From G016756615 sp050958605 (GTDB taxonomy: Bacteria; Pseudomonadota; Alphaproteobacteria; Rhizobiales; Rhizobiaceae), in contig NZ_JBJHDO010000003.1 in the NCBI RefSeq assembly GCF_050958605.1, positions 372,001-436,000 on the forward strand: a stretch of 64,000 bases of DNA, written 5' to 3'. The position numbers were made by a program, and so were the translations under genes. Of the stretch, positions 25,985 to 34,679 are shown piece by piece. A model generated the notes under the pieces. The model was not told the origin of the DNA. It did no database searches and saw only the letters and a list, made by a program, of their open reading frames with translations. Within the stretch, counting starts at the first letter, position 1; each line of letters opens with the position of its first letter.

Positions 25985-26823
25985 AGTATCAGCCTCGCAA
26001 TCGCCGCTCCGAGTGCCCCGGGAAACGAGAGGACTACGACCGCGCTGAGGGTCTCTGAAAACCCCGCACCGTCGGTCCTGCCGAAAGACCACAGGATGTA
26101 GAGGTTCACAAGCATCACAAGCACGTAGCCGACGACCGCGTACCGAAAGAATATGCTGACGAAACCAGCACCTGGCTCCGGATTATGAGAGCCGCGGAAT
26201 TCGAATTCGTAGACGAAGCCATGCATCAGCGCGAGGGTCATCACCACAAGCGCGATCTCATGCCAAGCAGTCATCTTGTAAGCGATCAACACCACCTCTT
26301 CCGTTGGCGCGATGTTCACGGACAGGAAAAGGGCCCCCACGACCATCAGGAACAATTCTCCGGCATAACCGGGTTCCGGAATATCATCTTCCTCCAATGG
26401 GCTGGCACCGAGCTGGGCGCGCGCCAACGACGCGCCGAGGCTGCCCGGCACCACCTGAACGGCAACTTTCCCGATCACCTCCCGGAACGGCATATCTGCG
26501 TGCACAATGCCGAAAATATAGAGCACCACGATCGCTGCCACGGCGGCAACCAAGACAGCCACGAAGGCATCCGCGATACGGTCGCGAAGTGCGATCGTAT
26601 GGCGAAATCCGCCGTATTTATGCAGCAGGATCAATGTCGGCACGGTAACCGCCAACAACAGAGCCAGACGGAGCGGGTGGAGGTGAAAACCCAGCGCCCA
26701 GGCCTCCATCGTCATCAGCACCGGCACCCCAAAGATCAGAGCTCCGGCAAATGCACGTCCCAATCCTATCCAGAACTCGCGCGGCGTGGGGCCGTATCTG
26801 ACCAAGTCTTCCACTTGCGCCAT
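25981..26823 (-). CDS. TIGR02587-like integral membrane protein
   Basis: 280 residues with about seven predicted spans. A soluble N-terminus ends in TPREFWIGLGRAFAGAL before the first span, and NIAPTEEVVLIA lies in a later one. The ATG at 26823 has an AAGGGG site; a GTG at 26838 is the alternative. Upstream a GGAAC is followed after 18 nt by ATT, a near match to the EcfG promoter. Function unknown; paired with the TIGR02588-like gene. Confidence 0.8.
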   Translation of the reverse strand: MAQVEDLVRYGPTPREFWIGLGRAFAGALIFGVPVLMTMEAWALGFHLHPLRLALLLAVTVPTLILLHKYGGFRHTIALRDRIADAFVAVLVAAVAAIVVLYIFGIVHADMPFREVIGKVAVQVVPGSLGASLARAQLGASPLEEDDIPEPGYAGELFLMVVGALFLSVNIAPTEEVVLIAYKMTAWHEIALVVMTLALMHGFVYEFEFRGSHNPEPGAGFVSIFFRYAVVGYVLVMLVNLYILWSFGRTDGAGFSETLSAVVVLSFPGALGAAIARLIL

Positions 26824-27038
26824 ATCCGCCCCTTTCACATCGTCTCCTGCGAGAGTGAGAAATGCTCCTCGTAGAAGCTTGGTTCCCGATACGGCGAACC
26901 ACCTGAAAAGCGGACATCCATTTTCGTGGAGAGAAGGCCCGAGTAGGCCCGATCACGCGTTACACGGCTATCACGGAAGCGCTAAGGGCCGGTGAGAGCA
27001 CCAGATGGACATGACTTCGCCTAAGCGAGCGCGGCATG

Positions 27039-27064
27039 GGAACATCCGGTGGTCTTTTCGAGTT
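27039..27064 (+). promoter_or_regulatory. EcfG-type promoter for the STAS-like gene
   Basis: GGAAC at 27039-27043, 18 nt, GTT at 27062-27064; start codon at 27100. Confidence 0.6.
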
Positions 27065-27099
27065 GAGCGGCCAAGGCGATAAGATCGAAAGGAGAAACA

Positions 27100-27471
27100 A
27101 TGATCGAGATCATTCCCGCTCCCGAGAATGTAGCCGCTTTCCGTGTCGCCGATACCGTGACAGCCGAGGACTACGATGACATCATCCCGGCGATCGAAAA
27201 GAAACTCAGCGATCACCCGAATATCGGCGTCCTGGCGGATCTGACGAATTTCAAGGACATGACTGGCGGTGCTTTACGCCGTGATCTGCAGTACGGGCTG
27301 AGCAAGCTTGGCGAGTTCCACCGTTTCAGACGCGCGGCGGTGATTTCCGACAAACAGTGGATCAGGGCAGCTACCGATATCGCAGACGCGCTTTTCCCGC
27401 AGATCGAGGCACGGGTCTTCCCGGAGGACGAAAAGGCCGATGCCATGGAGTGGGTGGCGGGCGTTCAATAG
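27100..27471 (+). CDS. SpoIIAA-like (STAS/SEC14-type) protein
   Basis: 123 residues, single-domain SpoIIAA-like fold: a short first strand (ENVAAFRV), the pair ADLTNFKDM near residue 48 and FHRFRRAAVISDKQWIR near 75 are the usual landmarks. AAAGGAG lies upstream of the ATG. These proteins are soluble and of unknown role, possibly lipid- or partner-binding. An EcfG-type promoter precedes it; the next small gene follows 33 bases later. Confidence 0.82.
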   Translation: MIEIIPAPENVAAFRVADTVTAEDYDDIIPAIEKKLSDHPNIGVLADLTNFKDMTGGALRRDLQYGLSKLGEFHRFRRAAVISDKQWIRAATDIADALFPQIEARVFPEDEKADAMEWVAGVQ

Positions 27472-27504
27472 CGACCCCGCCGGGAAACCTCAATGGAGTG
27501 AGTG

Positions 27505-27720
27505 ATGGCAACCATTTACGACAAACGCCGGAATGAGGATGGCCTTTGGGAGGTCTATGACAGCGAAAGCGAAGATGTCGTGGTCGTCGATGAGATGCCG
27601 CTGACCGGCTTGGATGAAGCCGAGGCCAGCGAGGCAGTGATCCAACTCAATCGGCGTCAGATGACGCCGGACAATATTCCTGAGACGTCTCGATCCGGGC
27701 GCCCTTCTAGCGTTGCATGA
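27505..27720 (+). CDS. small acidic protein of unknown function
   Basis: 71 residues, acidic, with no hydrophobic segment. GGAG six bases before the ATG at 27505 selects it over an in-frame GTG three bases earlier. Probably co-transcribed with the STAS-like gene. No family recognised. Confidence 0.65.
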   Translation: MATIYDKRRNEDGLWEVYDSESEDVVVVDEMPLTGLDEAEASEAVIQLNRRQMTPDNIPETSRSGRPSSVA

Positions 27721-27777
27721 GCCAGGTTGGATCGTTCAAGATCGGGTGCCTTGAAGCATTGCATGATCACGTTCCAT

Positions 27778-28227
27778 CTACGCCGCCCTGCCCAGCACTC
27801 GTTTGAAGGCACCAATCCATCTGGCGCGGCGCTCGCTGCTGCGGGCATGACGGCGAAGACGTCGCGCGAGGCCGCGGCCGGTCATCGCCCCGTGATAGTG
27901 GCAGTCGCAGAGCAGCCGGTGGGCATCTCGATCGGTCAGTTCGAAGAAGTCCATCGCATCGCCTAGACTGTCGCCGGACAGGCCTGCAGCACGCAATGCA
28001 GGATCATCGAAGGCAATGGTGAGCGGCGTATTGGCTCCCCGGTAGGTACGGAGCTCGTCAGGGGAAAGGTATTCCAGCCGCCTCAACGCGCTCAATTGTC
28101 CGTGGTGGCGCTCGAGGGCATCCGCCCAAAGATCCAGACGCTCTCGACGCGATAGTTTGGCAGAACGATCAAGCAGTGGGATGAGCTCGGAAGTTGTGAT
28201 GAACTCGTCAGGGATTTGATGCTTCAT
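27778..28227 (-). CDS. hypothetical soluble protein, Arg-rich C-terminus
   Basis: 149 residues from the ATG at 28227 (GGAG six bases upstream). Helical, with RERLDLWADALERH near residue 35 and a strongly basic C-terminal helix. Cys and His residues cluster near residue 105 (CDCHYHG), a possible metal site. It stands alone between convergent and parallel neighbours with no EcfG-type promoter seen. Not recognised. Confidence 0.65.
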   Translation of the reverse strand: MKHQIPDEFITTSELIPLLDRSAKLSRRERLDLWADALERHHGQLSALRRLEYLSPDELRTYRGANTPLTIAFDDPALRAAGLSGDSLGDAMDFFELTDRDAHRLLCDCHYHGAMTGRGLARRLRRHARSSERRARWIGAFKRVLGRAA

Positions 28228-28284
28228 ATCAGGCTCCATTCCAGCAAACGTAGCAAAGCTAGGCGAGCAACGGGCACCGACAGC

Positions 28285-29682
28285 CTATTGTGTGGCGGTC
28301 GTTACCCGATCGGTGCCGATCGGCTGCGGTGTGACCGAACCATCAGCCGCCGCGACACGCCAGACGGTGTTGCCCGCGTCGTCGGCTATTAGAAGGGCAC
28401 CAGTGCCATCGATCGCAACACCGACCGGTCGACCACGCGCCTGATCGCCCTCGATGAAGCCGGTCACGACGTCCTGCGCCTTCCCAGCCGGGCTGCCATT
28501 CTCGAACGGCACGTAAATAACCTTGTAGCCGTTGAAGGTGTTACGGTTCCAGCTTCCGTGCTCTCCGATGAACGCGCCGTTCGCATAAGCTTCCGGCAAA
28601 GCGGAGTCGTTTGAGAATGTAAGGCCGAGCGCGGCAACATGGCTTGACAGCGCGTAGTCGGGCGGGATGGCCTTCGCCACCATGTCCGGCCGCGGCGGGT
28701 GGATTCGCGCATCAACGTGATTGCCATAATAGCTCCACGGCCAGCCGTAGAAGGCATTCTCCTGCACCGATGTCAGATAGTCCGGCACGAGGTTGGGGCC
28801 GAGTTCGTCCCGCTCGTTCACAACGGTCCAGAGGATACCGGTCTCAGGATGGAAGATCAGTCCGTTCGGATTGCGTAAACCGGAAGCGTAAAGACGACTG
28901 GCGCCGGTCTGTCGATCCACCTGCCAGATCGCGGCCCGATCCTTTTCGGCTTCCAACCCGCGCTCCGCCGCGTTGGAATTGGAGCCGACCGAGGCATAGA
29001 GGTAGCGCCCATCGGGGCTGAGCGCCAAGTCCTTCGTCCAATGGTGGTTGATCGGCCCGCCAGGCAGCGGCGCCAAGACCGACGGTTCGGCTGCGATCTC
29101 GGTTTGGCCCAGTTCATAGGGATAAGCCAGGATCGCATCGGCGGCGGCGACGTAAAGCGTTCCCTCGTACCATGCGACCCCGAACGGGGAATTGAGGCCG
29201 GTCAGGAGATCGTGTCGTTCGTCCACCTGCCCGTCGCGATTGGTATCGCGCAGAAGCGTGACGAGATTGCTCTCCTTCTCAGGTCCGCTGCCACCGCCAT
29301 GGGCCATGGACATGATCCAGCCGCGGATCACGTCCTTTGGCCGATTGATCGGTTTGCCGGAGGGTTCCCGCGACTGCACTACAAGCACGTCGCCGTTCGG
29401 CAGCGTGTGGACGGTGCGCGGGTTGACGAGATCCTTCGCATAAGCCGTAACCACGAGATTCTCCGGCACGGTGGGCGTCTGCCCTTCCTGCCATCCGACA
29501 ACTTCCGCGACCTTCAGGTCGGGCAGAAGATCGTTGCTGGGTTCTGGCAAAACGGGATCGGGGCCGATCTGGCTGGAGACATCGAAATCGGCGCCATTGT
29601 CGCCGCAACCGGCGAGCGCCAGCAAACCGAGACAGCTTCCCCCCAGAACGATCCCGCGGACTGTAGTTCGGCGCCTATTCAT
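28285..29682 (-). CDS. PQQ-type sorbosone dehydrogenase-like lipoprotein
   Basis: 465 residues. A lipobox (Leu-Ala-Leu-Ala-Gly-Cys, Cys26) indicates a lipoprotein. The rest is a six-bladed propeller of the glucose/sorbosone dehydrogenase family: LNSPFGVAWYEGTLYVA, LALSPDGRYLYASVGSNSN, GLRNPNGLIFHPETGILWTVVNERDELG and FIGEHGSWNR are typical. It would oxidise a sugar aldehyde in the periplasm using PQQ. It overlaps the DUF2231 gene by 8 bases. Confidence 0.87.
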   Translation of the reverse strand: MNRRRTTVRGIVLGGSCLGLLALAGCGDNGADFDVSSQIGPDPVLPEPSNDLLPDLKVAEVVGWQEGQTPTVPENLVVTAYAKDLVNPRTVHTLPNGDVLVVQSREPSGKPINRPKDVIRGWIMSMAHGGGSGPEKESNLVTLLRDTNRDGQVDERHDLLTGLNSPFGVAWYEGTLYVAAADAILAYPYELGQTEIAAEPSVLAPLPGGPINHHWTKDLALSPDGRYLYASVGSNSNAAERGLEAEKDRAAIWQVDRQTGASRLYASGLRNPNGLIFHPETGILWTVVNERDELGPNLVPDYLTSVQENAFYGWPWSYYGNHVDARIHPPRPDMVAKAIPPDYALSSHVAALGLTFSNDSALPEAYANGAFIGEHGSWNRNTFNGYKVIYVPFENGSPAGKAQDVVTGFIEGDQARGRPVGVAIDGTGALLIADDAGNTVWRVAAADGSVTPQPIGTDRVTTATQ

Positions 29683-30139
29683 GGCTGCGCACTCCGACAG
29701 CGTGGCGATACACCATCGACCCGCCCAGCCAGCCCGTGACCAGCAAGATGAGCACGGTCAGCGCGGAAAGGATCAGGCCATAGGGGATGACGGCTGTCCA
29801 ACCGTCGGCGGTGTGGACGAGATTGTTGACGAAGGCGAGGATGAGCGCGATCGCATTGCCGATCGCATGCGGCCAGGCGGGCCGTTGGGCACGAATTTCC
29901 GAGTTCGCCAGGAAGTCGACGGCTCCGGCGACGGCGGCAAAAACTCCGATCACCAGACCTGCCAAAAGCAGCCATTCGGAAAAGTGCAGCCACATAAGAT
30001 TGGACGTTCGCCAATAGGCGATGTCGGTCAAAAGTGCCAACGTGAAGCAGGCGATAGGGAATGGGACAAGCATCGGGTGTATTGGATGCCCGGCAATTGC
30101 CATGGTCGCTTGGCGGCGCGAACGATCTCTGGGTGACAT
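29675..30139 (-). CDS. DUF2231 integral membrane protein
   Basis: 154 residues, four predicted spans, with GHPIHPMLVPFPIA near residue 17, the DUF2231 signature with its conserved His pair. It ends inside the start of the sorbosone-dehydrogenase-like gene, which it may partner as a membrane electron acceptor; the His residues could bind heme, but this is inference. A near-match promoter (GGAAC, 17 nt, GTA) is at 30197-30173. Confidence 0.84.
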   Translation of the reverse strand: MSPRDRSRRQATMAIAGHPIHPMLVPFPIACFTLALLTDIAYWRTSNLMWLHFSEWLLLAGLVIGVFAAVAGAVDFLANSEIRAQRPAWPHAIGNAIALILAFVNNLVHTADGWTAVIPYGLILSALTVLILLVTGWLGGSMVYRHAVGVRSHE

Positions 30140-30407
30140 CTCGGTTTGATCACGATTGATGATGTCAAGTCATACGGCTGGCGGCGCGTTTTGTTCCCTA
30201 TCAACCTGCGATCCACCCATTCAGCCGAATTTCTCCGCTTTCGTGTGCTTTTCAGTGCAGATCGGCGTGCGTGCGGGAACCTTGGAGACAAACGACTGCC
30301 GACGTGCCGATCCCACTCGGCAGTTACGCGGCCGACGCTCAGCACGCTGAACCAAAAGCAAGCGATCCTGAAAAAATCCTCGCCATCTCAGATGAGCCGA
30401 CCAAGCT

Positions 30408-30917
30408 TTAGCGTTTCGCCTGCTCCGAATCCTGTTCCTCGCGTATCAGGTATTGACTGATCACATCCGCAGAGTTTTCGAACAACCAGTCGGCCATGGC
30501 TTGCTCCTCGTCCATGATCTCGGTGCAGACGCGCGCCGTTTCTTCATCACCCGCCGCTTTCGCTGCCTGCGCCAGCACGCGATAAGACATGATCTCCATA
30601 TGTTCGAACGTGTAGCCGGCAAGCGTGCCCTTGACGATTTCATCGCCTGCGAATACGCCGCTTACACCTTGCATGGTGGCCATGATCTTGCCGGCTGCAT
30701 CCTTAAGCGTGGAAGTTGAAGCGCCCCGGCGCTCGATGCAGGATCTCACCCTTTGAGCTTGTCTCCTGGTCTCCTCCAGATGTTCCTCGATCCGGGCCTT
30801 GAGCTTAGGATAATTCTCTATCCGGCCGGCAAGCGCGCTCAACATCTGCTCGGCCTGTTCTTCCATGGCATGGGCGTCCCGCAACCATTGATCCAGCCTT
30901 TCACCCGCAGTCGTCAT
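30408..30917 (-). CDS. ferritin-like DUF892 (YciE/YciF family) protein
   Basis: 169 residues forming a four-helix bundle: EEQAEQMLSALAGRI, a second helix with EEHLEETRRQAQRV, TFEHMEIMSYRVLAQ, and DEEQAMADWLFEN with the carboxylates and His expected of a di-iron-like site. DUF892 proteins are stress-induced and of unsettled function. It is the last gene of the reverse-strand operon that starts at 32903, 78 bases after the DUF3618 gene. Confidence 0.85.
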   Translation of the reverse strand: MTTAGERLDQWLRDAHAMEEQAEQMLSALAGRIENYPKLKARIEEHLEETRRQAQRVRSCIERRGASTSTLKDAAGKIMATMQGVSGVFAGDEIVKGTLAGYTFEHMEIMSYRVLAQAAKAAGDEETARVCTEIMDEEQAMADWLFENSADVISQYLIREEQDSEQAKR

Positions 30918-30995
30918 CGTAGGTCTCCATTTGCTGACATCCGTATGAGACAGCGACGCGGGCCAAGACGCTCGCTGAGGCTCACGCTACCAAGG

Positions 30996-31838
30996 CTACC
31001 GCTCGGCCGTACCCGGCTTCCCCGAACCCAGCTTGTCGCGGACGGCTTCTTCGGTCGCGCCCGCGGCGGACTTCACAACCTCTCCAACCCGGTCCACGAC
31101 TGAGCTGCCGTCGTCGGACAGCAGCCCTTGCCGGTCAGCCTCTTCGTTGACCGCGTCGTAAGCCTTTGTAGCCACATCCCGGGCTTCATCGGCAGCTTCC
31201 TTCACGAAGTCTTCCGCTCCCTTGCGCAGTCGGTCGGCTTGTTCACCGAACTCTTCCTGCTCGAAGCGCGAGGCCGGCAACATCGCCCCGATCGCAGTTC
31301 CGATCGCCAGGCCCAGCCCCGCCAGAATGAGCGGTTCCCGATCGACTAAATCAGAGGCGGAACTGCGCACCTGATGCAAATAGTCGGAGGACCGGCCGGC
31401 CACGCGCTCCGCATAATCGGCCGATGTCGAGGCAATCCTGCCCGCGGCATCGGCGGCGGTTGAGCCAGCCTCGCTCACATGGCCGCCGACGGCGCTTGCA
31501 GCACCCTTGGCGCTGGACGCCATCGATCGGATCGTGCCGGTCGCGCCATCCGAGCGTTCCTCGGACATGCCGGCCGCAACCCAATCGGATCTCTCCCTTC
31601 CGAAAGCCAGCCACGCAAGACCCGCACTCACCAGAGCGACGGGCAGAGGATTGTCGCGAATCTGATTCTTCAGATTGACGAGGGCACGCGAACCATCATT
31701 GCCAGAGAACATGTTGGTGAATTCATCAAGCAACTGCCCTGCCGTGAGCTTGCTTTTGATTGTTTCAGCCGTGTCGGCCACGCGCGCGCGGGCGCGTTCG
31801 GCTTCACGTTCGAGTTCCGCGGAAGTCTGTTCGGTCAT
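30996..31838 (-). CDS. DUF3618 domain membrane protein
   Basis: 280 residues. The N-terminal DUF3618 pattern (SAELEREAERARARVADTAE) is followed by a span near residues 65-82, a long Ala/Ser-rich helical part, a second Gly-rich span near 170-190 and a charged C-terminal tail. GGAG eight bases before the ATG at 31838, which overlaps the previous stop (ATGA). Such proteins accompany DUF1469 proteins in stress operons; function unknown. Confidence 0.82.
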   Translation of the reverse strand: MTEQTSAELEREAERARARVADTAETIKSKLTAGQLLDEFTNMFSGNDGSRALVNLKNQIRDNPLPVALVSAGLAWLAFGRERSDWVAAGMSEERSDGATGTIRSMASSAKGAASAVGGHVSEAGSTAADAAGRIASTSADYAERVAGRSSDYLHQVRSSASDLVDREPLILAGLGLAIGTAIGAMLPASRFEQEEFGEQADRLRKGAEDFVKEAADEARDVATKAYDAVNEEADRQGLLSDDGSSVVDRVGEVVKSAAGATEEAVRDKLGSGKPGTAER

Positions 31839-32230
31839 TTCAGTTGCTCCTTGACGAGACCTGCGTCCCGCCTGACCTGATCCTGGGTGCGATCGGGTGT
31901 CAGCTGCGAAGGTTGAAGTCCGGAAGATCCAGTACGTAGAAGGATTGCGCCAATAACAGCCACGACGATGCCGACAAGGAGCGACGACCAACCCGCACCC
32001 AGCCCGGCATTCGCGAGTGCTATGACAAGCGCTTGAAGGAGGATCATCAGCGCTGCGAGCAAGCAGATTGCGCCTGCAAGAACACCGACCGCGGCGGTGG
32101 CGGCCTCGCTCATCTTTTCCGACAATTCGGTGCGTAACAGACGAGCCTCGGTTTGCAGGAGTGTTGTCGTCTGCTGGGCAAGATCGCTGATCAGGGTTGT
32201 GAGGCCACGATTGTCCTGAGTGTCGTTCAT
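31835..32230 (-). CDS. DUF1469 / phage holin superfamily III-like membrane protein
   Basis: 131 residues: a charged N-terminal amphipathic helix (about 1-45), two hydrophobic spans (48-75 and 82-100) and a hydrophilic tail. This matches DUF1469 proteins, annotated as holin-X-like although they are chromosomal stress genes, not phage lysis genes. Both ends overlap neighbours by four bases, so tight stoichiometry is expected. Confidence 0.82.
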   Translation of the reverse strand: MNDTQDNRGLTTLISDLAQQTTTLLQTEARLLRTELSEKMSEAATAAVGVLAGAICLLAALMILLQALVIALANAGLGAGWSSLLVGIVVAVIGAILLRTGSSGLQPSQLTPDRTQDQVRRDAGLVKEQLK

Positions 32231-32817
32231 GTCTGCTGCCCCCCTGCACCGGACGTTCCGGCTTTTCCACCCGCAGGTCTGTCTTTGGGAGAGGATGCCG
32301 GAGAATGGGCAGCCTGACTCCCCCGGACGGACGTTCGGCCGTCCGGACGAGCCAGGCTTGTGGTCCGGACGAGGCGACCCAGCGCAAGTCCGGCCAGGGC
32401 AGAACCGGCAATCAAGGCGCCTGCATTGTCTCGTCCGAACGTTCGGACCTCGCTGATGACCTCTTCGAGAGATTTGTCTCTGAGGGAAGAAGCCAGCCGC
32501 TCGATGCCGTCAGCTGTCTCCTGGAGCAGCTTGGAAGCCGTACCCTGTTCTTGCTCTGCAAGATGGTCGCTAGCCGCGTGCAACGCACCGCCAAGACTGG
32601 CGAGACCGGCGCCTACGCCATGCTGTGCTTCCTCGACCTTGCGGACTGTCGCATTCTTCGCCTCAGCGGCGATGTCGGACGTTTTCTGGCCCAAGTCGTC
32701 ACGGATATCGTGCAAGGCTCTCGTTGCGGATTGCTTGCCTTCTTCCAAGGCGCCGGCAACGTTGCGTTCAGCTGCTTCGAAATCGGTTTGGGAGCCCTGG
32801 TCTCTTTTTTCAGCCAT
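32227..32817 (-). CDS. nutrient-deprivation-induced-like protein
   Basis: 196 residues, mainly Ala/Glu/Gln-rich amphipathic helices with a short hydrophobic segment (AGALIAGSALAGLALGRL) near residue 140 and a disordered Pro/Gly-rich tail. From memory, rhizobial homologues in the same gene order are labelled nutrient deprivation-induced protein. GGAGA eight bases before the ATG at 32817. Second gene of the stress operon, after the micropeptide. Confidence 0.7.
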   Translation of the reverse strand: MAEKRDQGSQTDFEAAERNVAGALEEGKQSATRALHDIRDDLGQKTSDIAAEAKNATVRKVEEAQHGVGAGLASLGGALHAASDHLAEQEQGTASKLLQETADGIERLASSLRDKSLEEVISEVRTFGRDNAGALIAGSALAGLALGRLVRTTSLARPDGRTSVRGSQAAHSPASSPKDRPAGGKAGTSGAGGQQT

Positions 32818-32828
32818 TTGGGGATCTC

Positions 32829-32903
32829 CTATGAGAGGCCGAGAAAGGAGAGGATCGCCAGCACTACGACCACCAGACCGATCAGATAAATGACGCTGTT
32901 CAT
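32829..32903 (-). CDS. 24-residue single-span membrane peptide, copy 2
   Basis: ATG at 32903 with GGAGG eight bases upstream and TAG at 32829. The peptide begins MNSVIYLIGLVVVV and ends AILSFLGLS; the core IYLIGLVVV-x2-AILSFLGL is shared with the peptide at 17758. One hydrophobic helix, inner membrane. First gene of a stress operon behind a clear EcfG-type promoter, only 11 bases before the next start. Confidence 0.78.
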   Translation of the reverse strand: MNSVIYLIGLVVVVLAILSFLGLS

Positions 32904-32925
32904 GTGCCGTTCCTCCTGAAGGCCG

Positions 32926-32950
32926 AACTGGGGACTGCGCGCCTTGTTCC
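32926..32950 (-). promoter_or_regulatory. EcfG-type promoter for the 32903-30408 operon
   Basis: Reverse strand GGAAC (32950-32946), 17 nt, GTT (32928-32926), 23 bases before the micropeptide start. Confidence 0.75.
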
Positions 32951-33159
32951 GCGCAGCCGAAGCGATTTATTGAGGCCCTCGAACCCGACCAGCTCAATGC
33001 CTCGGACGAACCGCTCCGGGCCCTCTGCGCCAAAACTGGGGCTGGCGAAGACTGCCGGGCGGCCACTCAAGCTGCGGGGAAGAATCCACATCGCTGCAAG
33101 GTCTAACCTCGGCGCAAGCGTCTCGCGACCGCAGATGCTCGGGTGGCAAGCAGCAGCGC

Positions 33160-33411
33160 TCAGGACTTGATTCGCGCCAACACCTCCTGCAGGAGCAGTT
33201 CGATCTCGCGCGTGGCAGCTGCCTCCACTGCAAAGGAGGATTGCGGCACGGCGCCGGGATCTTCCTGATGGTTCAAAAATGCCAGCCGATCTTCCAACGA
33301 CTGCCTGATATCGCCGGCGCCGTTCTCGATAAGATGCGCGGCGATAATAGCAATGGTTTCACGCAGCCCATTGATCCGCCCCTCAAGTTCGAATGCGCCA
33401 AGTTCGCTCAT
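33160..33411 (-). CDS. small helical hypothetical protein
   Basis: 83 residues, predicted all-helical (FELEGRINGLRETIAIIAAHL; IELLLQEVLARI). It begins seven bases after the stop of the 104-residue gene, so is probably co-transcribed. Its own binding site is weak. No family recognised; length and heptad-like Leu/Ile spacing suggest a small oligomer or partner-binding helix pair. Confidence 0.6.
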   Translation of the reverse strand: MSELGAFELEGRINGLRETIAIIAAHLIENGAGDIRQSLEDRLAFLNHQEDPGAVPQSSFAVEAAATREIELLLQEVLARIKS

Positions 33412-33418
33412 GACAAGG

Positions 33419-33733
33419 TCACCGTGTCAGAACATTCGTCGCGCCGGCGTTGCGGAAGGCTCGCTCGGCTTTCTCCACTTCATTCCAGCCGACATCGGCG
33501 GACACTTGAATCGATCCGTGAAGTGCAGGGTCCATCGGAGAAGCTTCGCCCTCGTTCCGCGAAACATCCGCGCCGGAAGGAGCTGTGCCTGAGGTATTCC
33601 TGGCATCCTTCGCCTGGACGAAGATATCGGCGCGGTCGATGCCATGCTCCTGGACGAGATGTTCCACCGCACGGTCTGCATCTTCTCGTGTGGAGAAGAT
33701 GCCCCAAATCGTCTTGACGCTGTCATCGGACAT
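33419..33733 (-). CDS. hypothetical stress-type protein with an SPOR-like/ferredoxin-like start
   Basis: 104 residues from the ATG at 33733 (GGAG nine bases ahead). The first 45 residues (TIWGIFSTREDADRAVEHL and HGIDRADIFV) look like a small alpha-beta module that recurs in general-stress proteins; a Gly/Ser/Asp-rich linker follows, then AERAFRNAGATNV. Upstream is GGAAC, 17 nt, CTT, one base off an EcfG promoter. Function unknown. Confidence 0.65.
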   Translation of the reverse strand: MSDDSVKTIWGIFSTREDADRAVEHLVQEHGIDRADIFVQAKDARNTSGTAPSGADVSRNEGEASPMDPALHGSIQVSADVGWNEVEKAERAFRNAGATNVLTR

Positions 33734-33847
33734 GGCTTCGACTCCCGCTTTTGACGACCAAAGTGGCCGGCGGCGAAATTGTTCCAACGGCCTACGCCAG
33801 CCCCCGGAAACAAAACTCCGACGCGGAAGCGCTTTCGGCTTCCTTCG

Positions 33848-33872
33848 GGAACATCGGCGGACTGCGCCGGTT
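33848..33872 (+). promoter_or_regulatory. EcfG-type promoter for the PEBP gene
   Basis: GGAAC at 33848-33852, 17 nt, GTT at 33870-33872. The start codon is about 105 bases on, at 33978. Confidence 0.65.
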
Positions 33873-33977
33873 TCACCCATGCCGCTGCTCGCGCTTGCCT
33901 GGATCGGCCTTTCCCCGGGTTTGAGCCTGACATCCTGATGCGGCGATCGCTTTGAGCAAATTTCGAGGAGTGGAATC

Positions 33978-34448
33978 ATGGCTCTTACGCTCACTAGCCC
34001 GGCATTCGCCGAAGGCGAAACGATTCCCCGTCGGTACACCCGCGAAAGAGAGAACGTATCGCCGCCTTTACGCTGGTCAGGCGTGCCCGATGGCACGAAG
34101 AGTCTGGTCGTGGTCATGGACGATCCAGACGCGCCCAGCGGGACTTTCGGACATTGGGCGGTTTTCAATCTCAGTCCCGAGATCGGGCAACTCTCGGAGG
34201 CCGATAGCGGCAAGCCCGGCTCTGGCGCGTTGCGGCAGGGCAAAAACGGCTTCGGAAATGCCTACTACGACGGTCCGGAGCCGCCGGTCGGGCACGGGCC
34301 TCACCACTACCATTTCCGTTTGGCCGCACTCGACGTTCCAAATCTGAGCATTCCGGCCGATATCGGCGTGCTCGAAATCTGGAAGGAAGCCGACCAGCAT
34401 GCCATCGAGACCGCGAGTCTGGTGGGAGTTTATGAACGTCGAGGCTGA
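33978..34448 (+). CDS. YbhB/YbcL-family PEBP (Raf kinase inhibitor-like) protein
   Basis: 156 residues. Typical landmarks: SPAFAEGETIPRRYT at the start, LVVVMDDPDAPSGTFGHWAVFN near residue 40 (anion-binding Asp-Pro-Asp and His), GPHHYHFRLAALD near 110. GGAG lies nine bases before the ATG. PEBP proteins bind phospholipid headgroups or small anions; the bacterial role is not established. No signal peptide, so cytoplasmic. Confidence 0.9.
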   Translation: MALTLTSPAFAEGETIPRRYTRERENVSPPLRWSGVPDGTKSLVVVMDDPDAPSGTFGHWAVFNLSPEIGQLSEADSGKPGSGALRQGKNGFGNAYYDGPEPPVGHGPHHYHFRLAALDVPNLSIPADIGVLEIWKEADQHAIETASLVGVYERRG

Positions 34449-34626
34449 TCAAGCCCATGGCCGGCGGAAGGCTCGACGTCGAGGAAGCGTTCCATCGCGA
34501 GTGCGCCGGGATTCTCGGGGCTGTCCACAGCTATCGTCCATGGTTCGGGCGTCCGCCCAACCGCTGGAACAACAGGCATCCCGGCGATACCGCTTCTCTC
34601 AGGTGGTAACCGGTGGGGGCACGGCG

Positions 34627-34651
34627 GGAACATCGCATAGGCATCGTCGTT
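34627..34651 (+). promoter_or_regulatory. EcfG-type promoter for the SDR gene
   Basis: GGAAC at 34627-34631, 16 nt, CGTT at 34648-34651, a full consensus match 28 bases before the start at 34680. Confidence 0.8.
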
Positions 34652-34679
34652 CGGGCCGAAAGCATCGATGGAGACGACC

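Noticed and set aside
30173..30197. EcfG-type promoter for the DUF2231 gene
   Set aside because: GGAAC and 17-nt spacing are present but the -10 reads GTA; too weak to list as a site.
31835..32230. Phage holin as a sign of a prophage
   Set aside because: DUF1469 proteins are chromosomal stress genes; no other phage gene is nearby.
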